Origin: Aphrocallistes beatrix | Taxonomy: Eukaryota > Porifera > Hexactinellida > Sceptrulophora > Aphrocallistidae | NCBI GenBank assembly: GCA_963281255.1 | Contig: OY725504.1 | Coordinates: forward strand, 496,001 to 560,000 | Length of the DNA stretch: 64,000 nt | Reading direction: 5' to 3' | In this document: positions 23,191 through 34,289 of the stretch, piece by piece | How the letters are laid out: each line of letters starts with the position of its first letter | Numbering within the stretch: the stretch's first letter is position 1 | Notes under the pieces: generated by a model | The model's input: the letters and a program-made list of their open reading frames with translations, nothing else | Database searches by the model: none | What the model was told of the DNA's origin: nothing | Position numbers and translations under genes: made by a program

Positions 23191-25389
23191 AAACCATGGC
23201 TCAAATGTGTAACTTAGCTCATACTTGCTCCATCCTGAAATCTTAAAAAACAGAGGATTATATGCAACAGTTCTAGCTGTTTGTGGAGTGACGTACTAGA
23301 CTAAATATCAATTAGGATAGTAGCGGTTTTGAGCATAGGAATGTGCATCTCTTTCCAGTTTTGGTACAGCATTCCCAACGAGAATATCCTACATGGAGGA
23401 AACTGATTAACACTTTTAATATTCGTAGCGATAGCATAGAGTGAGAAATATATGCAAATTCAAATACAAGACAGTCAAGATTGACCACAAGAACAACCTC
23501 TAACCGACACTCGATTATAGAAGGATTATTTGAATCTAGTCAGGTCGAATAATAGAAGTTCTATCACTTCCAAACGGAAATGAACACCTTGCATCTTATG
23601 CCATTCTCCACTCACTAAACAAACGTTACCTTATCTTCAACATTAAATTGTTTCACGTTTTGTCAATTGTTGATGTATACTAATGTTTCATTTTATGCAA
23701 ACTAAAGAACCTTTTAAAGTTCCTTAATTTAATAAGTACACGCTGTATTGAAAAGTATTCTTTTCAATTTTTTCCGACATTTTTAGATATGTTGATAACG
23801 TTAATGAACCAGGGGGTGTAAAGATGGGTAGAAGTGATTTTTGTTCGAGAAGGAACATGTATGGTAGTCGTAGAGGATAGAATGGTGTTGTACGATGATA
23901 AAATATTGTCAAGATGGTTAGCTGGATTGCGAGGAGGAATCGGATTAGTTCTGTCTAGAACAAACTTTTCTTTGGAATTGTAAATATTAGAAAAAATTGT
24001 TTGCTTACTACTCCAATCGACACAGTATAGTATGTAGTTGTGTGTTGCATGTAACAGAGTGTCAAGATGTTTGTATTACGAAGTGAGCTACTAACTAGAC
24101 AAAAATATGTGCACACTATGTGCATAATACAAATACGTAGTAATAAATTGGATCTTTTCTTGAAGGGAAATGTATTCAAAATCTAGGAAAGAGATTAAGA
24201 GTCTGATTTAAGATTCGAAATCTATGCATTCGAATTAGTAATAGTTGAAGAGTTCTAATAAATTGCTCAATCCAATTAATAAAATTATCAGTCTGTGGCC
24301 CAAGACAAGTGAGTGAGGAATGCAATATGATATAGTGTATACTAATCAAATTTTACTCTCCTTAGATGTGAGTCAGAAGTATCTAAGCATGATTTAAACT
24401 GTAACACTACAATTTTAAGACGCAATCTGTTTGCTTGACAGATTAATGATGAGACCTTCAATCTAACGGCAGACTTATGCTACCTTAATGTATAACGATG
24501 TAAGGCACTTTAACCATATAAATAGTGTTTGAAATGTGTATAATTTGCAAGTAATAAAAACAACTTGAAATGTCAGTATACAACTCAATTCCGATTGCAA
24601 ACGGCTCTGTCAACGAGTATAAGGGATTCAAGAAATATAAAGACACCAATAAGGAGCCACTAACGCAAGTGGTAGTTTTAGAATTGCCTCCGTTCAACCT
24701 CCAACCCAAAAGTGAGTTAACAATTAAAATTGGAGTCATAATTAGTAATCCATTCATATAAAATAATGTTTATTATATTTCTACAAATCCCATTAAGTGA
24801 GAGTAACGAAACTATCTTGAATAAAGAATAGTGAATTTTACTTTGAATTTAAGGCACAAGAATAGCATGGAGGAATACTGGTCACTATAAGATAATCTTT
24901 AATATGACTTGTCATTTTAGATGAAAATCCAGATCACCATTACTATGGAGTCCGCATAGTAACAGGAAGTCAGTTAGGAAGTGACCGTGACAGCACTGTA
25001 TCCGTGGAACTAATCGGAGATGTCGGGAAAACTGGAATGATTGAGATCGGTAGTTACTACAACTGGTTTTATTCGTCCGAAGATACCTACGACGATTACA
25101 TCATTGAGTGTGAAACAGATTTAGGAGAGGTACAACTTGTGACAGTTTCAAACGATAGTGCAAGATTCTATCAGAGTAGTGCGAATTGGTTCGTAGACTT
25201 TACTTATGTGATCAACCTTAAGAGCAAGTTGGAACAAAACTTTCCTTGCTACCACTGGCTTGGAGATGGAGATGAACAAACTAATTCTGCTAGCACAGGT
25301 AAATATTGGATCAAATATTGGAACTTCTCTAAACAAGATTTATTAGTTTTATTTCACTTAAAAATAAAATTCGTGTTGGCTCACATTAA

Positions 25390-25640
25390 TTAATTATAAG
25401 GTAGGTAACATCTCTAAATACGTTTGTCTTACTGTTACAATCGATATCACTCGAAAAATCACCAAATTTGTCAATTTCTTAATTTTTTGATGCAAAATGA
25501 TGACGTCATAACAGAGTGATGTGTCATCATTTTTTATGATAGTTGTATTATATGTGAGATATATTAATGTACACATTTTATCGAAATTTCAGCATTAGAT
25601 CACCTAAAATGACTGAGTTATAGTCGAAATATATATAAAT
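25390..25640 (-). mobile_element. Helentron-like fragment in LOX-D intron 2
   Basis: Reverse-strand internal part of the family: ACATCTCTAAATACG, TGATGACGTCATAACAGAGTG and TGATAGTTGTATTATATGTG. Both termini are missing. Confidence 0.55.
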
Positions 25641-27055
25641 ACAGTATTTCAATCTTTCTCATTTTAAGGAATTCTGAGATCTGCTGAAGGTAATCGCATC
25701 ATCGAGGAACAGAGATCCAATCAGGTCCAGGAGAGAAAGAATCAATATATCTGGGAATTCTTTCCAGATATTGGGTATCCATCGTCTATGACTATGCATA
25801 GGAAACATCCATTGGATGAAAAATTTGAACGTGTGAAAAAGGTTAATTTCATTGATGATCTAGCAACAAGCAGTATTTTGGCCAATGGGAGAAGTATTTG
25901 GATGAAAATTAAACATCTAATTGAAAATGCCTTCGGGTCTAATAAAGCACTAGGCGTTGACTCAATGCACAGTCTCCATAGTTTCTATAAAGTTGCAAAA
26001 GGTCTTGTAGACAAATCTTCCCCAGAAGAGGAAATTAGTAGCCAGGAAATGCTCGTTGCTTATGAAACGTATCGATTCGCTAGTGATGTGCACTTTGGAG
26101 AGCAGATCCTGAACGGAGTTAATTGTGTTGTCGTGAAGAAATGCAATGCTCTACCAGACAATTTCCCTGTGACCAATGAGATGGTACAACCGTTTCTTAA
26201 CAATCAACAATCATTAGAGCAAGCAATGCAGGTAACTTTTTTTATACTAGTTACTACAAGTAAAAAATATTTATACATAATGTAAAGATATGCCAAATTT
26301 TACCTTTGTCCTAAAATCCACTACTTCTAAAAAGCCATTTTTAAAAGTTAACACGTCCTATACGCTTCCTTATCGCAGGATTAGTTATTCCAGTAGGAAA
26401 ATTCGTCAGGGCTGATTATATTCGCATAAATCTATTACAGTTCACCGTGATCTGCAATTTCGTGGCAATTTCTACAAATATATATAAGCGAAAATAGAGA
26501 TGTGCCATGCAAATTTGTATCACAGTAATCGGGTCAATCCAAATTCACCTGCATTCAGTAGCATCCTATTTTATCTGTTATTAATTATTTTCCTTTAGGA
26601 TGATCATATTTACATATGTGATCTGAGCCAAATTATGCATGGACTTCCTTGCAAAGAAAACCATTACTGTGCTGCTCCACTCTGCCTTCTTTACGTCAAC
26701 GGGTGCAATCAGTTAGTTCCCATAGCGATACAGTTGAAGAGAGATACAGCAGCTGACAATCCAATATTCTTACCATCAGACACTAGGATTGATTGGCTGT
26801 TAGCAAAGATGTACTATTCCTCTGCTAGTGCGCAGGTATGTTACTAATTAGTATATTGATTGTATAAGAATGACCAAATAACTATATTAGATGCAACAAA
26901 CTTTCGAACAATAATATATACACATCTTGTATATTAAAAAGCTAGGATTTTTTTGTTTGTCCGATTTGATTGAAGAATTGGCAAGTCGTAGAGATACGAA
27001 AATTGGCATGTAGGTGTCAAATGATGAATCTACGCTTAAGTTCGAAGATCTAAGC

Positions 27056-27218
27056 CAGCGCTGTCCAACAGGCGGCCCGAGGCCTTGCTTTGTGCGGCCC
27101 ACGTTGCGCCCAAAATGCCTATCCATACCAATCCCGAGTGCACGCCCCTGTATTGCGGCCCGCCACTAAATGGTATGAAGCAGTTGCGGCCCGAAGTAAA
27201 TATAGTTGGACAGCCCTG
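27056..27218. mobile_element. 163-bp hAT-type MITE with 8-bp target duplication
   Basis: The ends are CAGCGCTGTCCAAC and the complement GTTGGACAGCCCTG. The eight bases ATCTAAGC are present on both sides (27048-27055 and 27219-27226), the hAT hallmark. The GC-rich interior has repeated GCGGCCCG. It lies in LOX-D intron 4, inside an older repeat also seen at 5250-5345. Confidence 0.85.
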
Positions 27219-27624
27219 ATCTAAGCGAAATTTTCACACCTCTGCCAAAAAAATGGAATACAATTTTTCGCACCTTTTCTATATAATACTATGTACGGCT
27301 TCACTCTAACAATAGAAATCATTGTACGACACTATTGTAGGCTGTCATTGTTACAAGTATTAATACTTCAAAGCAACATCTTATATAGATGTCTCAATTA
27401 TATTATAGTGTATAGCAATAAAAAAGTTTTTGTGTATATTTTCACACATTATATACATATTTTAACACAATTTAATGAATTTTAGACTAGCTTCCAACGG
27501 TTGGGTTGACATGGGGGTTTCAGGGGTGTAGATTTAGAATATTATATTTTCGGATCTAAATGAGAAATAATTTGTAAATTTTGTTTACAATATTTATAAA
27601 CTCCTAAAATATGCTAGATTGAGT

Positions 27625-27692
27625 AACTCTAGGCGCCCGCAGGGCGACTTGACGGACACAAAGTGCCAGTGGGCCGCGAAGCGCGCTTGTAT
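27625..27692 (+). repeat. Decayed Helentron-like hairpin end
   Basis: TAGGCGCCCGCAGGGCGACT, then GACGGACACAAAGTG and GCGAAGCGCGCTTGTA; the hairpins are degraded. Located 40 bases before LOX-D exon 5. Confidence 0.55.
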
Positions 27693-30155
27693 AGTAAATG
27701 TAATGATACATTTCATTTCTCCATCACAGCATCATCAATTATCCACTCACTTCATATCCTGTCATGAAGCCATGGAAGCATATGGTGTGGCTACAATGAG
27801 GAATCTCCCTGATGCACATCCAGTGTACAAACTACTTAGACCTCATTTCCGTTACACGATGGCTATAAACTCTGCTGCTCGCAACTGCCTCATTAATAAC
27901 GGCGGAATTATCGACCAGTTATTCTCAATCGGAGGTGAAGATAGCTCATCAGGAAAAGCTGAGTTGGTGAGAAAGACTAACGCTGCCTATAATGTGCACT
28001 GGACTAACATAAGAAGAGATTTGACTGTACGAGGAATTTCTCCAGATGACAACACGAAACTTCCCAACTACTTCTACAGAGATGATGGAGTGAGACTTTG
28101 GGATGCAATCGAAACGTTTGTAGCCTCAATTCTAGATATATTTTACACAAACGACAAATCCGTAGAAGATGACAGTGAGCTGAAAAACTGGGTTGAAGAT
28201 ATTCATCAAAAAGCATTCCCTGAATTTAACGGAAACAAAAGCGGCCGTGGTTTTCCAGATAAAATCACTACTAAGAAGATGCTAAGCGAGTACTGCACAC
28301 ACTGATCATGTTCACTGGGTCTGTTCAGCACTCTGCAGTCAACTTTGGACAGTTCCAAACTTACGGCTACGTACCAAATGCTCCAATGAACATGAGGATG
28401 CCTCCTCCGTCCAAGAAAGGAGAGAGGACTCATACAGACTTACTCAGCACTCTTCCAACTACGATGTCAACTGGGTTAGCTGTTAGTGTAACCTGGACTC
28501 TATCACAGTTCAGTCAAGATGAAGTGAGTTGATTTTATGAACATATTTATGGAATACTATTTATAATTGCAAACGAAATTTAATTCTTTTGAAATTGAAT
28601 ATAATATTTATTTATCTATAATAAAATTCCATCACTTTCGATTTTTAAACATATCTAACACCTTTATGCAAAGCTTTGTTTAAGGATATAAATGAAATCT
28701 CAATCTTTTAATTATTTAAAATCCGATTATCGCATTTGATTTTAGACAAAAGCATTATTCTCATTGATGGATTACAAGCTACCTTCATTAAATTTAGATT
28801 TATCTCGGTGGTTATCCGACGATGTGGTATACAGAACAGAAAGCGAAAGACTGCGTTACCAAATTCCTGGATCAGTTGAAGACACTCAATGAAAGAATTA
28901 AGGAGAGAAACGAGAAATTGGATGTTCCATATAGGTACCTAATATCCAGCAAATGTCCCAACAGTATTACTATATAGGACTTTATAGTGACGTGTGTGTG
29001 TGTGCTTCTATATTTAGTTAATAGTTGCAGTAGGTAGCTTAGACTATCTTGTTAGAACTTTTAGGGACTTAGAACTGCAGTGGAGTGTGCTGATAGTTTA
29101 GTTTAGCTCTTTTTCTTGTGTATTGAGTGTTTAGGATCTATGAAATAAAAGTAGATGAAGAAAATTTTTAAATTTTATGGGAGAATAGTCTTAATGTACA
29201 AGCACAAGTAGATAGTGTAAATAATCTCATTATTTGCACTAACTCTCTCGTAGAACAGGAGCGTTAAGATGGATTCCGGATGGTCTATAAAAATTTGCAT
29301 TTCTAGTTATTTATTAAACTTGTATAAACAAGTTTCGAAATCCATCGATTTAGTGTCTAAGCCTGGAGCGGCTAGGGGGTATGCATGGGGGCCATGGCCG
29401 CACCACTTTTAAAGTGCTTCTGATAGCCCTGATGGAGAGAGGAGGGATACACTTTCATTACGTCAAATTTCAAAGAAAATGCAAAGGCACTTCTATTATA
29501 TTTCTTCCTAGACATTTTGTGAAATAATTTCAGTTTCTGAGTTCGATTTCATGAATATGCGTACATATTTGCTCCAAAGGTTTTGGAAAACCAGGATACC
29601 AATGTACACAGATCAAGAGGCATAGTAATTCAGAGTGTTTCCTTACTTTAGATTTAGAAATACACCCCTGCATATAATGATACAAGTATTTAGTTGGGAT
29701 GTGATTGTAAATCGTTATAATATAAAATCTTCACGGCGATTAGGGCATATCTTCGTACACACTACACATTTCCTGAAAATTTGATATCTTAAACTATTGT
29801 TGATTCAGTGGGAGTTATGAATATTCAAGCATCCATTATATAATTATCCTTCGCGATCCGAAAATTCAAACTCCATGATGAATTCACACCTTAGGTTGAA
29901 TTTCCAAAATATTCCAGAAGAAATAATTAAGAAAGAAAGACTGAGTTGTGTTTACAAATAACTAACTCATCTCAATTAGATATAGTGTGTAGCAGTTATT
30001 TCTGTGTACATATGAGACTACAACAGCTCTATATAGCCGTACTTCCTGGTATGTCACACTCAAATGGAACTGAGATTCTTAGTTCCATGCATGACGAATG
30101 AATCAAGATGGGTGAGCTGATAATATGTTCTCACCTAATTAAATGACTTCAATTC

Positions 30156-30163
30156 TATATAAG
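30156..30163 (+). promoter_or_regulatory. TATA box of Ala-rich gene 1 (shared module)
   Basis: TATATAAG 168 bases before the ATG, in the same block as the LOX-A and LOX-C promoters, with downstream CGCTGGTTGCTATTTCTGG. Confidence 0.6.
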
Positions 30164-30323
30164 AACTTCGTAACTGGTAAAAGGCACTCTACTTCTCGCT
30201 GGTTGCTATTTCTGGATCCTGACTATAACGTTCACACATATATTTGCGAATTTATTCTCACGATTTGTTGAATCGATCAATTCTGTCTAACGAAAACATC
30301 TGAACAGCCAACAACAAGTCAAA

Positions 30324-30896
30324 ATGAGCTGGGAATCATTGGCTTGGGTCGGAGGTAAAATAGCCCTTAAGGTGGCAATAAACATGGTTGTTCCAGGTTC
30401 CTCTCTCATAGTAGATGCTGCAGGAGTAATTAATGATTGTCGAAAGGGAGATATGAGTTCAGCTGTAGTAGGTGCCGCATTTATAATGCTCGATATTGCA
30501 ACTTGTGGTATTGGATCTGCTGGGATGGAAGCAGCAAAGGCTGCAGGCAAAGCTGGTGCAATTCAGGCTGCTAGAGAGGCAACGAAGACTGCAGCAAAAG
30601 AAGGAGGGAAAGCAGCTGGGAAGGTCGTGGGGAAGGAATTTGGGAAAAAACTAGCAGAAGATATTGCTAAAGGTACTATCTCAAAGTTGAGCAAACAAGT
30701 ATTTGAGGAGGAAATGAAAACTTCTTTTGAGAGTGTTCTGTTTGCGGTTGCGACAGGGGCATTGAAAGGAGAAGGAAAAGAGATAATCATTAACATATTA
30801 GACGAAGCTGGAGAAATTTTTTCAAATATGTTATCCCATCTGCCGCAAAAGAAACACTCAAAACTGCTTCTTCAGAGGCTATTATCAATGGAGTAA
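30324..30896 (+). CDS. Ala/Gly/Lys-rich protein 1 (190 aa), function unknown, altered C terminus
   Basis: I do not recognise the family. It starts MSWESLAWVGGKIALKV, then a hydrophobic VVPGSSLIVDAAG segment, a short polar turn, and a second hydrophobic stretch (AVVGAAFIMLDIATCGIG). A long amphipathic part built of AAKAAGKAGAIQAA-like and KEGGKAAGKVVGKE-like repeats follows. It has no signal peptide and no Cys framework. Aligned with gene 2 (32323), one base is missing near 30815, which changes the last ~25 residues (ending LLLQRLLSME) and stops early; sequence resembling gene 2's C terminus continues out of frame to about 30980. The paired hydrophobic segments suggest membrane association (inference only). 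Its promoter region is shared with LOX genes. Confidence 0.6.
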   Translation: MSWESLAWVGGKIALKVAINMVVPGSSLIVDAAGVINDCRKGDMSSAVVGAAFIMLDIATCGIGSAGMEAAKAAGKAGAIQAAREATKTAAKEGGKAAGKVVGKEFGKKLAEDIAKGTISKLSKQVFEEEMKTSFESVLFAVATGALKGEGKEIIINILDEAGEIFSNMLSHLPQKKHSKLLLQRLLSME

Positions 30897-31314
30897 AAAC
30901 GCTGTTCGTGAAGTGGGAAAAAGAATAACGAAAAAAATTGTGGATGTTGAATTGGTAAAATTTATGATTAAACTACTGGTAAGTCCAATGATATGAACTA
31001 ATCGAGTAATTGGAAATCCAGTCATCCAGAAGTGTGCTCGTATATTTTGAGTATTATAGAAAGTATTTTGTGCATGTCAACAGTATTTTTGTTAGTATAT
31101 TATGCAACGTGAAATTATCTTCATATTTTATCTATGTACACGTACTAGTATATTTTACTATCGAAATACTTCAAAACAGCTAATATACTAAGTGTAGCTC
31201 CAAATTTAAAGCCAAATTTAATTGGGCTCTGATAGATTAAATAATTATAGAATTTTGCTCACTATTTGTTCTTCATTACCTGAGAAATGCCATGATTAAT
31301 TCCCATGAATTGAT

Positions 31315-31590
31315 GTAGGAATTTCACTACCGAACAATTGTATTAAAACGTGGTGACCATATCATTTTACAAAATTTGAGTTGTAATGTTAAAATCGTAG
31401 CAAACGATGCTCAGCGCAATAGTACCTTTCTCATAAAAATGAAAACCTTTACAACATTTTCTCACTAAATATGCCTCTATCCAACCTAAAAGATGTCCTA
31501 GGGTTGTGATGACGTGCCCATGTTTAACACTAGTCATCAATGGGACGTCTCACTAACAGAGTTACATTAATGGAAACCACATTTCTGGGA
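31315..31590. repeat. 3' flank block duplicated at 33835-34110
   Basis: ACAATTGTATTAAAACGTGG through CATGTTTAACACTAGTCA matches the flank of Ala-rich gene 2, so the tandem unit includes gene plus about 0.6-1.1 kb downstream. The last bases (GGAAACCACATTTCTGGGAT, 31571-31590) also occur inside the glycosyltransferase coding region near 34499. Confidence 0.7.
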
Positions 31591-31732
31591 TTCAATCAGC
31601 CATTATGATAGTATATACTCCTCGCGTATCCGAAAACCTAATAATGAATTCACATCTTGGATGGATTTTCAGAAGAAAATAATATACAAATATTTACTTA
31701 AATTCTCATGTTACTAAATATTTCAATCATTC

Positions 31733-32145
31733 AGTTCTGTATAATGAAATTAAACATTTTTCATGAATATGTCAAAGTGAATTCATATATGGTTCGAAGG
31801 AGTGTTGAGAAGGACTCCTCTACATGTGCTGCTTCTATTTGTATGGAATTAGTTGAATAAATAAGATTCCTTCATTTCCACCCACGTAAAGTTGATAGCT
31901 TGTCTCTACCTGTTTAAACACTCAGTATAATTTGCTGAAGTGACTTGTTATTGTGGAAAACAACTAATTTCAAAATTTCAATCTAATTATGGGGAATGTA
32001 GACTCAACAAATTATATGTATTGACTATCTTACCAGGTGGAGATAAGATAAACACTAAAATTTTGTCAAGGCAGAAATATTGAAAACTGGTCCTGTAAGC
32101 ATTTAATCATTAAATGTAAGGCGGGCCTAGCATAAAATGGCTGAC
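31733..32145. repeat. Segmental repeat shared with 9195-9675
   Basis: Copy of the block downstream of LOX-A, here immediately upstream of the promoter of Ala-rich gene 2. Shared stretches such as GTTCGAAGGAGTGTTGAGAA are identical. Confidence 0.75.
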
Positions 32146-32176
32146 AATATTACTCACTTAGCTAAGCTACGAATTC

Positions 32177-32184
32177 TATATAAG
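32177..32184 (+). promoter_or_regulatory. TATA box of Ala-rich gene 2 (shared module)
   Basis: TATATAAG 146 bases before the ATG. The context TCTATATAAGAACTTTGTA and downstream CACTGGTTGCTATTTCTGG match the other three copies. Confidence 0.6.
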
Positions 32185-32322
32185 AACTTTGTATCTGATA
32201 GAATTACACTCTAGTTTTCACTGGTTGCTATTTCTGGATCCTGAATATAACGTTCACATAGATTTGTTGAATCGACCAATTCTGTCTAACGAAAACATCT
32301 GAATAGCCAACAACAAATCAAA

Positions 32323-33009
32323 ATGAGCTGGGAATCATGGGCTTGGGTCGGCGGTAAAATAGTCTTCAAGGTACTAATGAACTTTGTAGTTCCAGGTTCT
32401 TCTCTTATGGTAGATGCTGTAGAAGTATGTGTTGATATAAAAAAAGGAGATACGACTTCAGCTGTAATTGGTGTTACATTTATAGTGGTCGATCTTTTAA
32501 CCTTGGGTATGGTTGGATCTGCTTGTAAGGAAGTAGTAAAGACTGTAGGTAAAGCCGGTGCAATTCAGGCTGCTAAAGAGACAACGAAAGCTGCAGCCAA
32601 AGAAGGAGGGAAATCTGCAGGGAAGGCCGTGGGGAAGGAAGTTGGGAAAAAACTATCGGAAGATATAGCCAAAGGTACAATCAAAAAGATTAGTAAACAA
32701 GCATTTGAGGAGGAAATGAAAACGAGTGGTAAGCATGCTCTGCTTGGGGTTTAAACGGGGACAATGAAAGGAGGAGGAAGCGATGTATTCATTAACGTAG
32801 TAGAGGAAGCTGGAGAAAGTGCTTTCAAATATGCTACCCAAACTGCCGCAAAGGAAACAATCAAAACTGCTTCTTCAGAGTTTATTATCGATGGGGCAAA
32901 AAGCGCTGCTCGTGAAGTGGGGAAAGAAACAGCGAAAATGATTTTGGCTACTGAACTGGTGAAATCTGCTGTTAAAATAGGAGCCGGTCATATGAAGAAA
33001 TCCAGTTGA
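32323..33009 (+). pseudogene. Ala/Gly/Lys-rich protein 2 with one in-frame stop
   Basis: Tandem paralogue of the gene at 30324, unknown function. Begins MSWESWAWVGGKIVFKV, with VVPGSSLMVDAVE, a hydrophobic segment near residues 46-66 and the same Lys/Gly/Ala amphipathic repeats. TAA at 32752-32754 interrupts a frame that otherwise runs 228 codons to 33009 and ends in an amphipathic, Lys-rich tail (GHMKKSS). At that codon gene 1 has GCG. Either this is a nonsense pseudogene giving a 143-aa product, or a 42-nt intron (GT at 32729, AG at 32769-32770) removes the stop in frame; such an intron would be very short. Transcript data would settle it. Confidence 0.55.
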
Positions 33010-33371
33010 AGTTTATTATATTATGAGAAGTTTAGTAAGTAGTTTTTTTCATGTAGTCAACAGTATTTTTTTGTTAGTATAAGTAGCGTGAAATAGTGAA
33101 TCGTAGTTTTATCTACTGTATGCAGTATTACCATAGAAATAGTTCTAAACAACCTTTCAAATTTCTCTTTTTTGTTTAAATATATAATACTGAACCTTGT
33201 GTATTTTATCTGACTTCTCTTTCTTGCGATAAGCCTAACACTTCTCAACTATTTTTAATACAGCCATAGCAATCTATACATAAGGTACTGCCGCGCTCAA
33301 AAAACTTGGACCAAGGATGGACTTAGTTAGGGAATTTCACAACATGGACCAAAGCTTTTTCCTAGGCATTA

Positions 33372-33455
33372 AGAATATTACCAGAATATATAAACTATAT
33401 GAATATATAAACTATATGAATATATAAACTATATAGAATATATAAACTATATATA
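33372..33455. repeat. 17-bp tandem repeat
   Basis: Unit AATATATAAACTATATG repeated about four times with small changes. The surrounding gene-free 33010-34303 also holds the duplicated flank block and a short palindrome (ATTAACCCTACT at 34215 against AGTAGGGTTAAT at 34277). Confidence 0.8.
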
Positions 33456-34289
33456 CAAATTTGACTAATTTGGACTATATCTCGAAATTTGCAAATGCTA
33501 GACGCCAATAAATGGTAGCATCAGGTAGGAAATATGCGACTTCCTAGTCACCAATAATACACTTTATCTCTCTAAATATAACAGTTATACAGTTATGGAG
33601 CAATTTAGACTTTTAGGGATAAATGGTAAATTGGGCATAAATGGTAAATCTATAAATATAAAATTATTAGTTAATGATGAATTATAACTGTATAAAACAA
33701 GTAAGAAAATTGCCTAAATTTCATCAAAAAAGGGCTCGTTGCGTAAAATGGTGATGAAAATGCACATTTTGATTTTACGGATTAGGGGACTCTAATGTAT
33801 GGTTTATATCTGCTGGTAATGCATTTTTAAGGAATGCCAACACCAAACAATTGTATAAAAACGTGTTGACCATATCATTGGGGTATCTATCGATTACAAG
33901 ATTGAAAAGTTGTAATGTTAAAATCGTAGCAAACGATTGCTCGGCGCAATTGTACCTTTCTCATAAAAATGAGAAATTTTCACAACATTTTCCCACTAAA
34001 TATATACTCGATCCAATCTACAATACATATGTTTTATGGTTGTGGTAACGTACCCATGTTTAACACTAGTCACCAGTGGAACATCTCAATAACAAAGTTA
34101 CATTAATATGTGAGAAATATCCCATAAAGAATACTTTTAAAATTAACTACAATATATATCTTTTGAACTGATAAAATCGAACTATATTTACAACAGAAAG
34201 CTAACGAGCATAATTAACCCTACTAATTCCCACTTTCATTTTCACTTTCACTTTCACTTCAACATTCCGAGTCCAAGTAGGGTTAATTA

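Larger units (their letters stand above)
24570..28977 (+). pseudogene. Lipoxygenase LOX-D, disrupted by a 2-base insertion
   Basis: Exons 24570-24711, 24921-25298, 25669-26231, 26599-26835, 27730-28523, 28798-28977, all with good splice sites; closest to LOX-A. Exon 5 is 794 nt instead of 792: TGCACACACTGATC replaces the TGCACACTGATC of LOX-A and LOX-B, so the frame stops at 28303-28305 after 631 residues. That is just before the VQHSAVN motif, so the third and fourth iron ligands and the terminal Ile are lost. Everything downstream, including the SITI C terminus, is still well preserved, so the lesion is recent, a polymorphism or a sequence error. A truncated product would keep PLAT and the first His pair but should be inactive. 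Confidence 0.88.

Noticed and set aside
27619..27729. N-terminal extension of LOX-D exon 5
   Set aside because: It is intron sequence containing a Helentron-like hairpin end; the acceptor at 27728-27729 matches the exon start of the other LOX genes.
33372..33455. CRISPR-like array
   Set aside because: Contiguous 17-bp tandem repeats without spacers in animal DNA.
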